Source: Ensifer sp. LC163 (GTDB lineage: Bacteria > Pseudomonadota > Alphaproteobacteria > Rhizobiales > Rhizobiaceae). Taken from it: a stretch of DNA of 64,000 bases. The stretch's first letter is position 1. The number at the start of each line of letters is the position of its first letter. Where the stretch lies: the NCBI RefSeq assembly GCF_001695855.1, contig NZ_MBSS01000005.1:62001-126000 (forward strand), given 5' to 3'. The position numbers and the translations under genes were made by a program. This document shows, piece after piece, positions 52,361 to 61,719 of the stretch. The notes beneath the pieces were generated by a model. That model ran no database searches, was not told the origin of the DNA, and was given only the letters and a program-made list of their open reading frames with translations.

Positions 52361-54238
52361 ATGGTTCGCGTCAGGCGAGAAACCGTCGTCGGTATCCTTT
52401 TAACGTCGTTGCCGCTTTTGCTGGCCGCTGCTGTCGCCTCGCTGGCCTTTCCAGGCAGCGGCGAGCGCCTCGTTACGCTGTTCATGATCAACGTGATCGC
52501 GGTGGTCGGTATCGGTATGTATGCCGGCAATTCGGGCATCGTTTCCTTCGGCCATGTCGGCTTCATGGCGATCGGCGCCTATGCGTCGGGCCTTCTGACC
52601 ATCAACCCGATCGTTCAGAAGACGGCGCTGCCGCACCTGCCGGAATGGCTGGCCGGCATCGGCATGCCGTTCCTGCCGGCGCTTGCCGTGGCGCTCGTGG
52701 TCGTGGCATTGGTTGCCGTCCTCATCGGCATTCCCGTCGCGCGCCTTGCCGGATCGTCGGCGTCGATCGCGACGCTCGGTTTTCTCGTGATCGTCCATGT
52801 CGTGCTCGTTGCCTCGACCGACATCACCCGTGGCAGCCAGACCTTCTTCGGCATTCCGCGCGCGGTCAATCTGTGGGTGGCGCTGCCTTTTGCCGTGGCC
52901 GCAATCGCCATTGCCCGTCTCTATCGGGATTCAAGCGCGGGCTTGAAGCTCAGGGCTTCACGCGAGGACGAGATCGCCTCGACCGCCGTCGGCGTCAACG
53001 TCAAGCTCCATCGTTTTGTCGGCTGGGTGCTCGGCGCTATTCTGGCGGGTGCGGCCGGCGCGCTGCTTGCCCATTTCCTCGGCGCCTTCTCGCCCAAGGA
53101 CTTTTATTTCAACCTGACCTTCGTTCTGCTCGCCATGCTGATACTTGGCGGCGTCACCACCGTCTCGGGTGCCGTCGGCGGCACGGCCGTGATCATGCTG
53201 ATCGTCGAGCTTCTGCGCAAACTCGAAGGCGGCGTCGATCTTGGTTTCGTCACGCTGCCAACCGTTTTTGGTCTCACGGATATCGGCATCGGCGTCGCGA
53301 TCCTGGTGGTGATGTACCGCCTGCAGGACGGGCTCTTCGGCGTCAGGGAGCTGGACGAGCGTTTTGGCTGGCTGAAGCGCTTTACCCCGAAGGCTGCGAC
53401 ATCCTCTGACGGTACGCAAAAGATTGCTGCTATCCCGCCGGGCGGAACGCTCAAGGTCGAGAATCTCGGCAAGAAATTCGCCGGCCTCGTTGCGCTGGAA
53501 AACGCCAATTTCGAGATCAAACCGGGCCTGGTCACCGGTCTGATCGGCCCGAACGGAGCCGGCAAGTCGACCCTGATCAACAGCGTTTCGGGCGTCGTGC
53601 CGCCGTCGAGCGGCCGCGTGCTAATCGACGGCAAGGACATCGCATCGCTGCCGGTCCACGCCGTTCCGGTTGCTGGCCTTGCGCGTACCTTCCAGAATAT
53701 CCGCCTGTTCAAGAACCTGACCGTACTTGAGAACGTCACGGTGGCGGCAAGCGCGCTGAAGGGCAGTGGCGAGGACCCTATGGAAAGCGCCCGGCTGGTG
53801 CTGGCCGAGGTGGGGCTCGACGGCTTTTCCGATCAGCTTGCCGGTACGCTGTCCTATGGCGCGCAACGTCGTCTCGAGATCGCCCGTGCGCTGGCTCTGA
53901 AGCCGCGCTACCTGTTGCTCGATGAGCCGGCGGCCGGGATGAACCCTGCCGAAACGCAGGAGCTGATGCATGTGCTCGACCGCATCCGCACGAAATACCG
54001 CCTCGGCCTGCTCGTCGTCGAGCATGACCTGAAGCTGATCATGCGGCTCTGCGACATCGTCGTTGTCCTGAACAAGGGCCAGCAGATTGCCATCGGCACG
54101 CCGGCGGAGATCCAGGCCAATCCCCATGTGATCGAAGCGTATATCGGCCGTCGCCGCTCGTCGGCGCAGGCGCCCCGCGGCGCCGTCGAGACTACCAGCC
54201 CCCAGGCAGGCATCAGCGGCCTTCACAATCCAGCTTGA
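52361..54238 (+). CDS. Fused branched-chain-type ABC permease and ATPase (LivM-LivG)
   Basis: Residues 1-335 are a LivM-type permease with about nine to ten helices (GIVSFGHVGFMAIGAYASG is the LivM hallmark). Residues 365-605 are a LivG-type ATPase with Walker A GPNGAGKSTL, signature LSYGAQRRLEIARAL and LLLDEPAAGMNP. A linker joins them. LivM-LivG fusions are known in rhizobial HAAT systems but are less common than separate genes. ATG at 52361 has GGGGGA upstream. Confidence 0.92.
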   Translation: MVRVRRETVVGILLTSLPLLLAAAVASLAFPGSGERLVTLFMINVIAVVGIGMYAGNSGIVSFGHVGFMAIGAYASGLLTINPIVQKTALPHLPEWLAGIGMPFLPALAVALVVVALVAVLIGIPVARLAGSSASIATLGFLVIVHVVLVASTDITRGSQTFFGIPRAVNLWVALPFAVAAIAIARLYRDSSAGLKLRASREDEIASTAVGVNVKLHRFVGWVLGAILAGAAGALLAHFLGAFSPKDFYFNLTFVLLAMLILGGVTTVSGAVGGTAVIMLIVELLRKLEGGVDLGFVTLPTVFGLTDIGIGVAILVVMYRLQDGLFGVRELDERFGWLKRFTPKAATSSDGTQKIAAIPPGGTLKVENLGKKFAGLVALENANFEIKPGLVTGLIGPNGAGKSTLINSVSGVVPPSSGRVLIDGKDIASLPVHAVPVAGLARTFQNIRLFKNLTVLENVTVAASALKGSGEDPMESARLVLAEVGLDGFSDQLAGTLSYGAQRRLEIARALALKPRYLLLDEPAAGMNPAETQELMHVLDRIRTKYRLGLLVVEHDLKLIMRLCDIVVVLNKGQQIAIGTPAEIQANPHVIEAYIGRRRSSAQAPRGAVETTSPQAGISGLHNPA

Positions 54239-54272
54239 TCAGCAAACGAAATCAGAAAGAGGGAGCTTACCG

Positions 54273-55436
54273 ATGAAATCGAACCTTAGGGCCCTGTGCC
54301 TCACCACCGTACTTAGCGGCTTCGTGCTGTCGCCACTGCCGGCGCTTGCCGAGGACTTGGTCATCGGCCTTGCCACCGCCCAGACCGGCGGCCTTGCTCC
54401 CTACGACCAGCCGTCGCTGAAGGGCCTGGAGATGGCTGTCGAGGAAATCAACGCGGCCGGGGGCGCTGCCGGCAAGTTCCCGATCAAGCTGGTGGCCAAG
54501 GATACCCGCTCCGACGCCGCCCAGACGGCGCTGGTGGCGCAGGAGCTGGTCGATCAGGGTGTCAAGATCATGATCACGCCCTGCGATGCCGATCCGTCGA
54601 TCGCCGCCGGCCAGGTGACGCAGGCAGCGCAAATCCCGGCCTTCTCGTTCTGCGCCACGACCCCGACCATGCCGCTTGCCGTCGGCGATTACATGTTCGG
54701 CAACTATCCCGCCGACAACGTCCAGGCCTCGGTGCTTGCTACCTACGCCGTCGAGAAGGGCTACAAGAAGGCCTATATCCTCAAGTCTCCTGACAGCGCC
54801 TATACGCTGAAGCTTCCGGAATATTTCGGCGAAGCCTTCAAGGCCAAGGGCGGTGAGCTTCTCGGCGAAGGCACGTTCAGCATGGGCCAGCAGGATTTCG
54901 GCGCCGAAGTCACCAAGATCAAGGCGATGAACCCGGCGCCCGATGTCATCATGACCGCTGCCTACGAGCCCGATTTCCCGGCCTTCATCCGCCAGCTGCG
55001 CGGTGCTGGCGTGACCATCCCGATCCTCGGCAGCGACGGCATCGACTCGCCGACGACCTTCGGCCTTGGCGCCACCGTCGACGGCGTGGTCTTCACCACG
55101 GCCGGCTTTGCCAGTGAAGGCAGCCCGCTCGCCGACTTCAATGTCAAGTACAAGGAAAAGTTCGGCCAAGTGCCGGATACCGTCTACATCGCCAACGGCT
55201 ACGATCTCGGCAAGGTCATCGACGCAGCGGTGACCGAAGCCAACAGCATCGACCCGGTCGCCATCCGCAACGCCATCGCCTCGCTCGAAAACGTCCAGGG
55301 CGTTACCGGCCCGATCAGCTATGCCGGCACGCAAGGCATGCCGTTGCGCTCGGTCTCGCTGGTCCGCATCGAAGGCGGCAACCGCGAACTGATCAGCCAG
55401 GGCGTTCCGGCCGCGGCCGATATTCCGGCCCCCTGA
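54273..55436 (+). CDS. Branched-chain-type ABC transporter substrate-binding protein
   Basis: Periplasmic binding protein of the LivJ/Peripla_BP_6 class, 387 residues, signal peptide MKSNLRALCLTTVLSGFVLS with cleavage after ALA. Landmarks: IGLATAQTGGLAPYDQPSLKG, LVAKDTRSDAAQTALVAQEL, ITPCDADPSIAAGQV, and YVANGYD-type end. Ligand cannot be told from sequence; the neighbouring enzymes suggest an amino compound. Second gene of the transport operon. Confidence 0.9.
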   Translation: MKSNLRALCLTTVLSGFVLSPLPALAEDLVIGLATAQTGGLAPYDQPSLKGLEMAVEEINAAGGAAGKFPIKLVAKDTRSDAAQTALVAQELVDQGVKIMITPCDADPSIAAGQVTQAAQIPAFSFCATTPTMPLAVGDYMFGNYPADNVQASVLATYAVEKGYKKAYILKSPDSAYTLKLPEYFGEAFKAKGGELLGEGTFSMGQQDFGAEVTKIKAMNPAPDVIMTAAYEPDFPAFIRQLRGAGVTIPILGSDGIDSPTTFGLGATVDGVVFTTAGFASEGSPLADFNVKYKEKFGQVPDTVYIANGYDLGKVIDAAVTEANSIDPVAIRNAIASLENVQGVTGPISYAGTQGMPLRSVSLVRIEGGNRELISQGVPAAADIPAP

Positions 55437-55527
55437 ACCGTCGCCGCTTGCGGTCTCCGGCAAGGGTGCCGGAGATCGATCGGCCGCAACTGGCCGCTTC
55501 GCAATCCATGGCAAGGACTTTGCCCCG

Positions 55528-56265
55528 ATGATGCACAGTGAAATTCCAGCTCAGAAGCCCTTGCTCGAGGTCAGCGGCCTTAAGGTCGCCTATGGTGCCG
55601 TCGAGGCGTTGAAGGGCGTCGATCTCACCGTCGGCAAGGGACAGATCGTCACGCTGCTCGGTGCCAACGGTGCCGGCAAGAGCTCGACGCTGAATGCACT
55701 GGTGGGCCTGGCGGCAAAGAAGGCGGGGCGGGTTTCCTTCAACGGCCAGGACATTTCCGGCCTGCCGCCGGAACAGATCGTCAGGCTCGGCATGACGCTG
55801 ACGCCGGAAGGCCGACGCATCTTTCCAAGCCTGACGGTGGACGAACACCTGTTGCTCGGCGGCGCCATGCACAAGGCGCGCGGCGCGATCTCCGACGTGC
55901 GCGAAGACATGCTGTCACGCTTCCCGATCCTGAAGGAGCGCCTCGGCCAGAAGGCGGGTTCGCTCTCCGGGGGCGAGCAGCAGATGCTGGCAATCGCCCG
56001 CTCGATGATGTCGTCGCCCGACCTGCTGCTGCTCGACGAACCGTCGCTTGGCCTCGCGCCGCAGGTGGTCGATCTGATCTTCGACCTGATCGCCGGTCTG
56101 CGCCAGAAAGGTCTGACGATCCTGCTCGTCGAGCAGAACGTCGCGCTTTCGCTTGAAATCGCCGACGCCGGCTATGTCATGGCGAACGGACGCATCGTGC
56201 TCTCCGGCACCGCCGCCGAGCTTCGCAACTCAACCGAAATCCAGGGTGCCTATCTCGGCGCTTGA
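55528..56265 (+). CDS. livF: Branched-chain-type ABC transporter ATPase LivF
   Basis: 245-residue LivF with Walker A GANGAGKSS, signature LSGGEQQMLAIARSMM and LLLDEPSLGLAPQVV, ending in the typical LRNSTEIQGAYLGA. Third gene of the operon; livH follows 25 bases later. Confidence 0.92.
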   Translation: MMHSEIPAQKPLLEVSGLKVAYGAVEALKGVDLTVGKGQIVTLLGANGAGKSSTLNALVGLAAKKAGRVSFNGQDISGLPPEQIVRLGMTLTPEGRRIFPSLTVDEHLLLGGAMHKARGAISDVREDMLSRFPILKERLGQKAGSLSGGEQQMLAIARSMMSSPDLLLLDEPSLGLAPQVVDLIFDLIAGLRQKGLTILLVEQNVALSLEIADAGYVMANGRIVLSGTAAELRNSTEIQGAYLGA

Positions 56266-56290
56266 GGCCGGGGGCAAAGAGGTCACAACG

Positions 56291-57178
56291 ATGGACATGT
56301 TCCTGCAGCAGCTGGTCAACGCGCTGAGCCTCGGCGGCACCTATGCGCTTCTCGCGCTTGGGCTCGCGGTCGTCTTCTCGATCATGGGGCTGATCAATTT
56401 CGCCCATGGCGAACTGATGACGGCGGCCGGCTACGGCTTATGTTTCGCCCTGCTGCTGGGCCTGCCGTTCCCGCTCGCCATCTTCGGCGCGCTGATGATT
56501 GCCGTAGTGCTCGCCATGCTGATGGAGCGCGTCGCCTTCCGGCCGGTGCGCGGTGCCAGCGGCACGACGCTGCTTCTCACCAGCTTTGCCGTCAGCGCCA
56601 TCCTGCGCGTCATCTTCCAGAATTTCATTTCGGCGCGGCCGAAACCGGTGCCGATGCCGGAGAGCTTTTCCGGAACGATCGAGATCGGCGGTCTCCATCT
56701 CGGCCTCATCCAGGGCACGTCGATCCTTGTCACCGTCATCATGCTCGTCGGGCTCAACCTCTTCCTGCGCACGACCGTTCTCGGTCGGGCGATGCGCGCG
56801 GCGTCTGAGGATTTCGCCATCGTCCGGCTGATGGGCATTCGCGCCAATGCCGTGGTGGCGACTGCCTTTGCGATTTCCGGCCTGCTGGCGGGTGTGGCAG
56901 GCATTCTCTGGGTGGCGCAACGCGGCAGCGTCGATCCGCTGATGGGTTTCCTGCCGGTGTTGAAGGCTTTCATCGCCGCGATCATCGGCGGGCTCGGCAG
57001 CCTTTCCGGTGCCGTTGCCGGCGGCTTCCTGCTCGGCTTCATCGAGGTGTTCCTGCAGGCCTATCTGCCCGAAAGCCTGCTCAGCTACCGCGATGCCTTC
57101 ACCATCCTGCTCGTCATCGGCGTGCTTCTCTTCGCGCCGCAGGGGCTGCTTGCGCGCAAGACGATCGTCAAGCTCTGA
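56291..57178 (+). CDS. livH: Branched-chain-type ABC transporter permease LivH
   Basis: 295-residue permease with eight helices. Landmarks: NALSLGGTYALLALGLAVVF, INFAHGELMTAAGYG and the LivH C-terminal loop FKAFIAAIIGGLGSLSGAVAGGF. ATG at 56291 has AAAGAGG upstream. It completes the HAAT importer with the fused LivMG, binding protein and LivF. Confidence 0.92.
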   Translation: MDMFLQQLVNALSLGGTYALLALGLAVVFSIMGLINFAHGELMTAAGYGLCFALLLGLPFPLAIFGALMIAVVLAMLMERVAFRPVRGASGTTLLLTSFAVSAILRVIFQNFISARPKPVPMPESFSGTIEIGGLHLGLIQGTSILVTVIMLVGLNLFLRTTVLGRAMRAASEDFAIVRLMGIRANAVVATAFAISGLLAGVAGILWVAQRGSVDPLMGFLPVLKAFIAAIIGGLGSLSGAVAGGFLLGFIEVFLQAYLPESLLSYRDAFTILLVIGVLLFAPQGLLARKTIVKL

Positions 57179-57208
57179 TCGCCAGAGCGATCATTTCAAC
57201 TCGAAAGC

Positions 57209-57240
57209 AAAGGCCGTGAGGGTTTTCTCTCGCGGCCTTT
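57209..57240 (+). terminator. Rho-independent terminator after livH
   Basis: AAAGGCCGTGAG / CTCGCGGCCTTT with TTT loop and following T-rich bases. Confidence 0.85.
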
Positions 57241-57362
57241 GCATTTGCTTGAAGGGTATTCTTTCCGGCGAATGCCCTGTGGCGACGAACCGGTCCAAGG
57301 AACGCAAGCGCGGGGCGGGCGCACCGCTTGCCGTCGCCGACGATTGCGCCGGGTGCCAACAC

Positions 57363-57396
57363 AAAAAAAACGCCGCGGGGAGGAGCCCGCGGCGTT
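57363..57396 (-). terminator. Rho-independent terminator of the binding-protein gene at 57417
   Basis: Minus-strand reading AACGCCGCGGG / CCCGCGGCGTT followed by eight T; 20 bases past the stop. Confidence 0.9.
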
Positions 57397-57416
57397 CGAT
57401 GGCGTGGAGCGTGCAA

Positions 57417-58427
57417 TCAGCGCGCCGGCGGCGCGTACATCAGACCGCCCTGGCTCCACAGCTTGTTGAGGCCGCGGTCGATCTTGAGCGCGCTGTCCTT
57501 GCCGAGATGTTTTTCGAAAACCTCGCCGTAGTTGCCGACGGCGGAGATCGCCTGGAAGGCCCATGTCGGACCGAGGCCCAGCGCCTTGCCGGCCTCGTTG
57601 TCGATGCCGAGAAAGCGCTTCTGGCCGACGGTGCCGCTTTCCTGCAGCTTGGCGGCGTTCTCCTTGGTGATGCCCAGCTCTTCGGCTTCGATCATCGCGA
57701 ACAATGTCCAGCGCACGACCTTGAACCACTGCTCGTCACCCTGGCGAACGGCCGGTCCGAGCGGTTCCTTCGAGATGACTTCGGGCAGCACGACGAAGCG
57801 GTCCGGGTCGTTCAGTGTCAGGCGCTGGGCGTAGAGCGCCGAGGCGTCGGTCGAATAGACGTCGCAACGTGCGGTGTTGAAGGCCTGGACCGTCTGGTCG
57901 GGCTTTTCAAACGCGATGACCTGGTACTGGATGTTGTTAGAGCTGAAGTAGTCGGCCATGTTCTGCTCGGTGGTCGTGCCGGTTTCCGTGCAGATGGAGG
58001 CACCCGAGAGTTCCTTGACGCTCTTCACGCCGAGGTCGTTACGCACCATGAAGGCTTGGCCGTCATAGTAGTTGACGCCGACGAAGCTCATGCCGAGATC
58101 GCTGTCGCGCGACAGCGTCCAGGTGGTCTGGCGCGACAGCAGATCGACTTCGCCCGACTGCAACGCGGTGAAGCGCTCCTTGGTCGAGAGCGGCACATAT
58201 TTCACCTTGTCCGGGTTGCCGAGCGCGGCGGCGGCGACCGCGCGGCAGAAGTCGATGTCGAAGCCGCTCCATTCGCCCTTATCGTTCGGCGCGGAAAAGC
58301 CGAGCACGCCCTGGCTGACGCCACAGCGGAGTTCACCGCGTTCCTTGACGACATCGAGCGTGGCAGCGCTGGCTGCCGTTCCGGCGAGAAATGCCGCACT
58401 GGCAAGTGCTAGAATTCCTGATTTCAT
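57417..58427 (-). CDS. Polar amino acid ABC transporter binding protein, AapJ-like
   Basis: Periplasmic binding protein of the SBP_bac_3 class, 336 residues, signal peptide ending in AASA. Landmarks: RGELRCGVSQGVLGFSAPND, WSGFDIDFCRAVAAAALG, SICTETGTTTEQNM and YAVRQGDEQW-like. It is closest to AapJ of the general L-amino-acid transporter, but no permease or ATPase of that type is in the window, so it is an orphan that must use a transporter coded elsewhere or serve as a sensor. Confidence 0.88.
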   Translation of the reverse strand: MKSGILALASAAFLAGTAASAATLDVVKERGELRCGVSQGVLGFSAPNDKGEWSGFDIDFCRAVAAAALGNPDKVKYVPLSTKERFTALQSGEVDLLSRQTTWTLSRDSDLGMSFVGVNYYDGQAFMVRNDLGVKSVKELSGASICTETGTTTEQNMADYFSSNNIQYQVIAFEKPDQTVQAFNTARCDVYSTDASALYAQRLTLNDPDRFVVLPEVISKEPLGPAVRQGDEQWFKVVRWTLFAMIEAEELGITKENAAKLQESGTVGQKRFLGIDNEAGKALGLGPTWAFQAISAVGNYGEVFEKHLGKDSALKIDRGLNKLWSQGGLMYAPPAR

Positions 58428-58536
58428 TGTCCTGTTCTCCTCTTGTTATGCTGTTATGAAGGCATGCGTCTTCGATGCCGGGGCGCGTGCGCGTCCCGGC
58501 CAACTGGTTTTGGTTTCGGCGTTGTTCTGCTCGACC

Positions 58537-61500
58537 TCAGCCGAGCTTCTTGCTCACATCCGCAAAGGTCTCCTCGAGAACCGCGAGCAGATGGTCGGCA
58601 TCGCGCTTCGAGAAGATCATCGGCGGGCGCATCTTCAAGACGTTGTCATGCGGCCCTTCGGTGCCCATCAGTACGCCGCGCTGGCGTGCGCCGTTGGAAA
58701 CCGCCCGGGCAAATTCGGTGGCGGGCGCCTTGGTCTTGCGATCGCTGACCAGTTCGATGCCGAGGAACAGCCCCATGCCACGGACGTCGCCGATCACCTC
58801 GTAACGCGCCTGCATCGCACGGAAGGAGTTGATGAGATAGTTGCCGATGGCAAATGCGTTGCCGCGCAGGTCCTGGCCCTCGATGACGTCGAGCACCGCA
58901 AGGCCGACGGCGCAGGAAACCGGGTTTCCGCCGAAAGTGTTGAAGTACTCCATACCGTTGTTGAAGCTGTCGGTGACCTCGCGGGTGGTGACGACGGCCG
59001 CCAGCGGATGGCCGTCGCCGATCGGCTTGCCCATGGTGACGATGTCGGGAACCACGCCCTGGGTCTCGAAGGCCCACCAATGGCTGCCGACACGGCCGAA
59101 GCCGACCTGGACCTCGTCGGCGATGCAGACGCCGCCGGCATCGCGCACCAGGCGATAGACTTCCTTGAGGTAGCCATCGGGCAGGAACACCTGGCCGGCG
59201 ACGCTCGGGATCGATTCCGCGATGAAGAAGCCGAGGCCCTCGCCCTTCGCCTGCATGGCGGCGATCTGTTCGGCGACGCTTTCGGCAAAACGCTTGCCGT
59301 GTTCCTCGGCCGGCCAGTCGGCGGGCGCGCGATAGCTGTCGGGAACGGCAGCGACATGGACATGCGGCTTCGGGCCCTTGCCGCCCTTGCGACGGAATTT
59401 GTAGGGGCTGATGTCGATCAGCTCCTGCGTCGTGCCGTGATAGGACCAGTCGAGCGTAATCGCATTTTCGCGGCCCGTATGCGTGCGCATCAGGCGCAGC
59501 GCCAGGCTGTTGGCCTCCGAGCCGCTGTTGACGAAGCCGGCGACCGTCAACTCCCCAGGTAGCGTCGCCGTCAGCCGTTCGGCATAGGCGACGATGTTGT
59601 CGTGCAGATAGCGGGTATTGGTGTTGAGGATCGCCGCCTGCTTGGCCATCGCCTCGACGACTGCGGGATGGGCGTGGCCGATGTGGCAGACATTGTTGAA
59701 GCAGTCGAGATAGGCGCGGCCGCTGTCGTCGATCAGCCAGACACCTTCGCCGCGCACGAACTTGATCGGCTTCTCGTAGGAGATCGACAGGTTCGGCAGC
59801 AGCAATTCCTTGCGCAGCTTGACGATCTCGTCATGCGCACGACCGCTCTTGGTATAAAACTCCTCGGCAATGCCGGCAAAGGTGCGCGCATCGGGGAAGA
59901 GTTCGCCCCAGACGTCGAGATATTGCGGTTCGCCGACGCCGAGGATTTCGGTCGCCGAAAGGCTGGTATCGATCGAAAGCTGCAGGTGCAGGTGCGGCGC
60001 CCAGCCGCCGTTCTCCTTTGGGGCACCCATTTCACCGACGAGCGCGCCGGCTTCCAGCCTGTCGCCAGCCTTGATCCGGCCCATCGCCTCGTGCGCCAGA
60101 TGACCCCAGAGCGACACGAAGGGCGGGCAGCCCTCCGGCTCGTGACGAAGCGCAATCAGGCAACCGTAACCGAGCGGGTCTTTTTCGATCTCGACGCTGA
60201 CGACAGTGGCGGCGATCGGCGTGAACACCTTGGTGCCGGCCGCCATGAACAGGTCGAGCCCGAGATGGCAGGTACGGCGGGTATTCTCGATCAGCCGCGA
60301 GACGAACATCTCGCCGGAATAGACGGTGCGGGGCTCGCCCCAGGGGCCGACGCCGAGATCGATGCCGTTCTCGCGGCAATAGTCTTCCCAGATCGCCTGC
60401 GCTTCATCCGGTTGTTCGCCGGCGGATTTCACCGTCATCGGATGGTTCGGGTCGCCATAGGGCACGAGGGCTGCTGGATAGGTCGCGGCCGGGCGTTCGA
60501 GCAGCGGCGCAAGCGTCTTGCGGTTGCCGGCGATCCAGGCAGTAACGCCATGCGCGCCGGGGGCTGCCGCAAAGCCGCAGGCCTTGCGCAGGATCGCGGT
60601 GGCGAAGCGTGGGTTCATCCGGTCGAGCTTGCGCAACAGCGTCCAGGCCGGCTTTTCGCTGATGGCGAGATAGGGGTTGTCGGCCGTGTGGGCGCGACGC
60701 GAGGCCGAGATTGTCACCGAGGTGACGAGCCGCATGGCGATGAGGTCGAAGAGCAGATCGACTTCTTCCTCGAGCAGCGGATATTCCGTGTGGTAGCCGC
60801 GGGCGATCGCGGCCGTGGCGCCGATCGGATCGGGATGGTCGAGACCGGCATAGGCGGCCGCGATTGCAACCTCGGCGATGACGGGCGCATAGAGCGCGTC
60901 GCCGAAGTCGATCAGCCCGGAGATGCGGTCATGATCGGCCTTGTCGACGAGCACGTTCCAGTCGTTGGCGTCGTTGTGGATGACGGCCGAACGCAGCGTC
61001 GCCAGTTTCGGCTCCACCGTCCTCGCAAAGCGGGCAAGAAAACGCTCGAGCATCGCCCGGTCTTCAGGGGCCGCAACATGGCCCAGCCTGTCCTTGGAAC
61101 GGCCGGCCCTGCGAATGTCCCAGTCGAGGTCGCGCAGCGCGCCCGGATGCATGAAGCCTTTCAACGCGGCGTCGAAGCGGCCAAGCATTTGGCCGAGCGA
61201 TTGGAGCGCGCCGGCGCTGCGACCGGTTTCGGCGAGCGGGACACCCGACACCCAGCTGACGAGACGCAGCCTGTGGCGGACGCCGTGGGCGCTGGTGGTT
61301 TCGGCAAGGCTGCTGCCGGCCAATGTCGGCCGGATGTGCGGCACCGGCAATTCGGCGGCAAAGGTTCCGACATGGTTGAGCAGCGCCGTCTGGAAGTCGC
61401 TCTCGACCTCGGGCTCGGCGGCATTGACAATCTTCAGGATATAGGTGGCACCGTCTGCGGCCTCGACCTTGAAGTTCTGGTCGCGTTCGCTGGCGAGCAG

Positions 61501-61593
61501 CGAAAGCGTACCGGAAAGGCCGTAATGCTGCTGGAGCAGTCCCGCAGCCTGGTCGATGGAAAAGTCTGGTGTCGTCTTCAGCATATCGTTCAT
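58537..61593 (-). CDS. Kinase / LytM-M23 / class-III PLP enzyme fusion (1018 residues)
   Basis: Same three-domain plan as the gene at 44105. Residues about 15-330: APH/hydroxylysine-kinase-like domain with IHNDANDWN and LIDFGDALY. Residues about 420-560: M23 domain with complete metal ligands His443-Asp447 (HLGLD) and His534/His536 (HLHLQ). Residues about 600-1010: class-III aminotransferase fold with PLP Lys856 in [18 protein letters not shown] at 61593 has GAGGG upstream; longer frames lack one. It is divergent from an Lrp regulator gene with a perfect dyad in the intergenic region. Reaction inferred: kinase plus phospho-lyase. Confidence 0.86.
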   Translation of the reverse strand: MNDMLKTTPDFSIDQAAGLLQQHYGLSGTLSLLASERDQNFKVEAADGATYILKIVNAAEPEVESDFQTALLNHVGTFAAELPVPHIRPTLAGSSLAETTSAHGVRHRLRLVSWVSGVPLAETGRSAGALQSLGQMLGRFDAALKGFMHPGALRDLDWDIRRAGRSKDRLGHVAAPEDRAMLERFLARFARTVEPKLATLRSAVIHNDANDWNVLVDKADHDRISGLIDFGDALYAPVIAEVAIAAAYAGLDHPDPIGATAAIARGYHTEYPLLEEEVDLLFDLIAMRLVTSVTISASRRAHTADNPYLAISEKPAWTLLRKLDRMNPRFATAILRKACGFAAAPGAHGVTAWIAGNRKTLAPLLERPAATYPAALVPYGDPNHPMTVKSAGEQPDEAQAIWEDYCRENGIDLGVGPWGEPRTVYSGEMFVSRLIENTRRTCHLGLDLFMAAGTKVFTPIAATVVSVEIEKDPLGYGCLIALRHEPEGCPPFVSLWGHLAHEAMGRIKAGDRLEAGALVGEMGAPKENGGWAPHLHLQLSIDTSLSATEILGVGEPQYLDVWGELFPDARTFAGIAEEFYTKSGRAHDEIVKLRKELLLPNLSISYEKPIKFVRGEGVWLIDDSGRAYLDCFNNVCHIGHAHPAVVEAMAKQAAILNTNTRYLHDNIVAYAERLTATLPGELTVAGFVNSGSEANSLALRLMRTHTGRENAITLDWSYHGTTQELIDISPYKFRRKGGKGPKPHVHVAAVPDSYRAPADWPAEEHGKRFAESVAEQIAAMQAKGEGLGFFIAESIPSVAGQVFLPDGYLKEVYRLVRDAGGVCIADEVQVGFGRVGSHWWAFETQGVVPDIVTMGKPIGDGHPLAAVVTTREVTDSFNNGMEYFNTFGGNPVSCAVGLAVLDVIEGQDLRGNAFAIGNYLINSFRAMQARYEVIGDVRGMGLFLGIELVSDRKTKAPATEFARAVSNGARQRGVLMGTEGPHDNVLKMRPPMIFSKRDADHLLAVLEETFADVSKKLG

Positions 61594-61651
61594 GGGAACC
61601 CTCGTCATACAGGCAGAGTTGCACGAGCCGCCGACGCATGCATCCGGCAAT

Positions 61652-61670
61652 ATGCCGGTTGCACCGGCAT
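61652..61670. promoter_or_regulatory. Perfect dyad in the fusion/lrp intergenic region
   Basis: ATGCCGG-N5-CCGGCAT, a perfect seven-base inverted repeat 59 bases from the fusion start and 50 from the Lrp start. A further half copy CATCCGGCA lies at 61640. TATAAT at 61677 is a candidate -10 for the Lrp gene. Likely operator of the neighbouring Lrp regulator. Confidence 0.55.
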
Positions 61671-61719
61671 TATGTTTATAATAACCGTCATCTTGTCGGC
61701 GCACTCGGAGGCGGAAACC

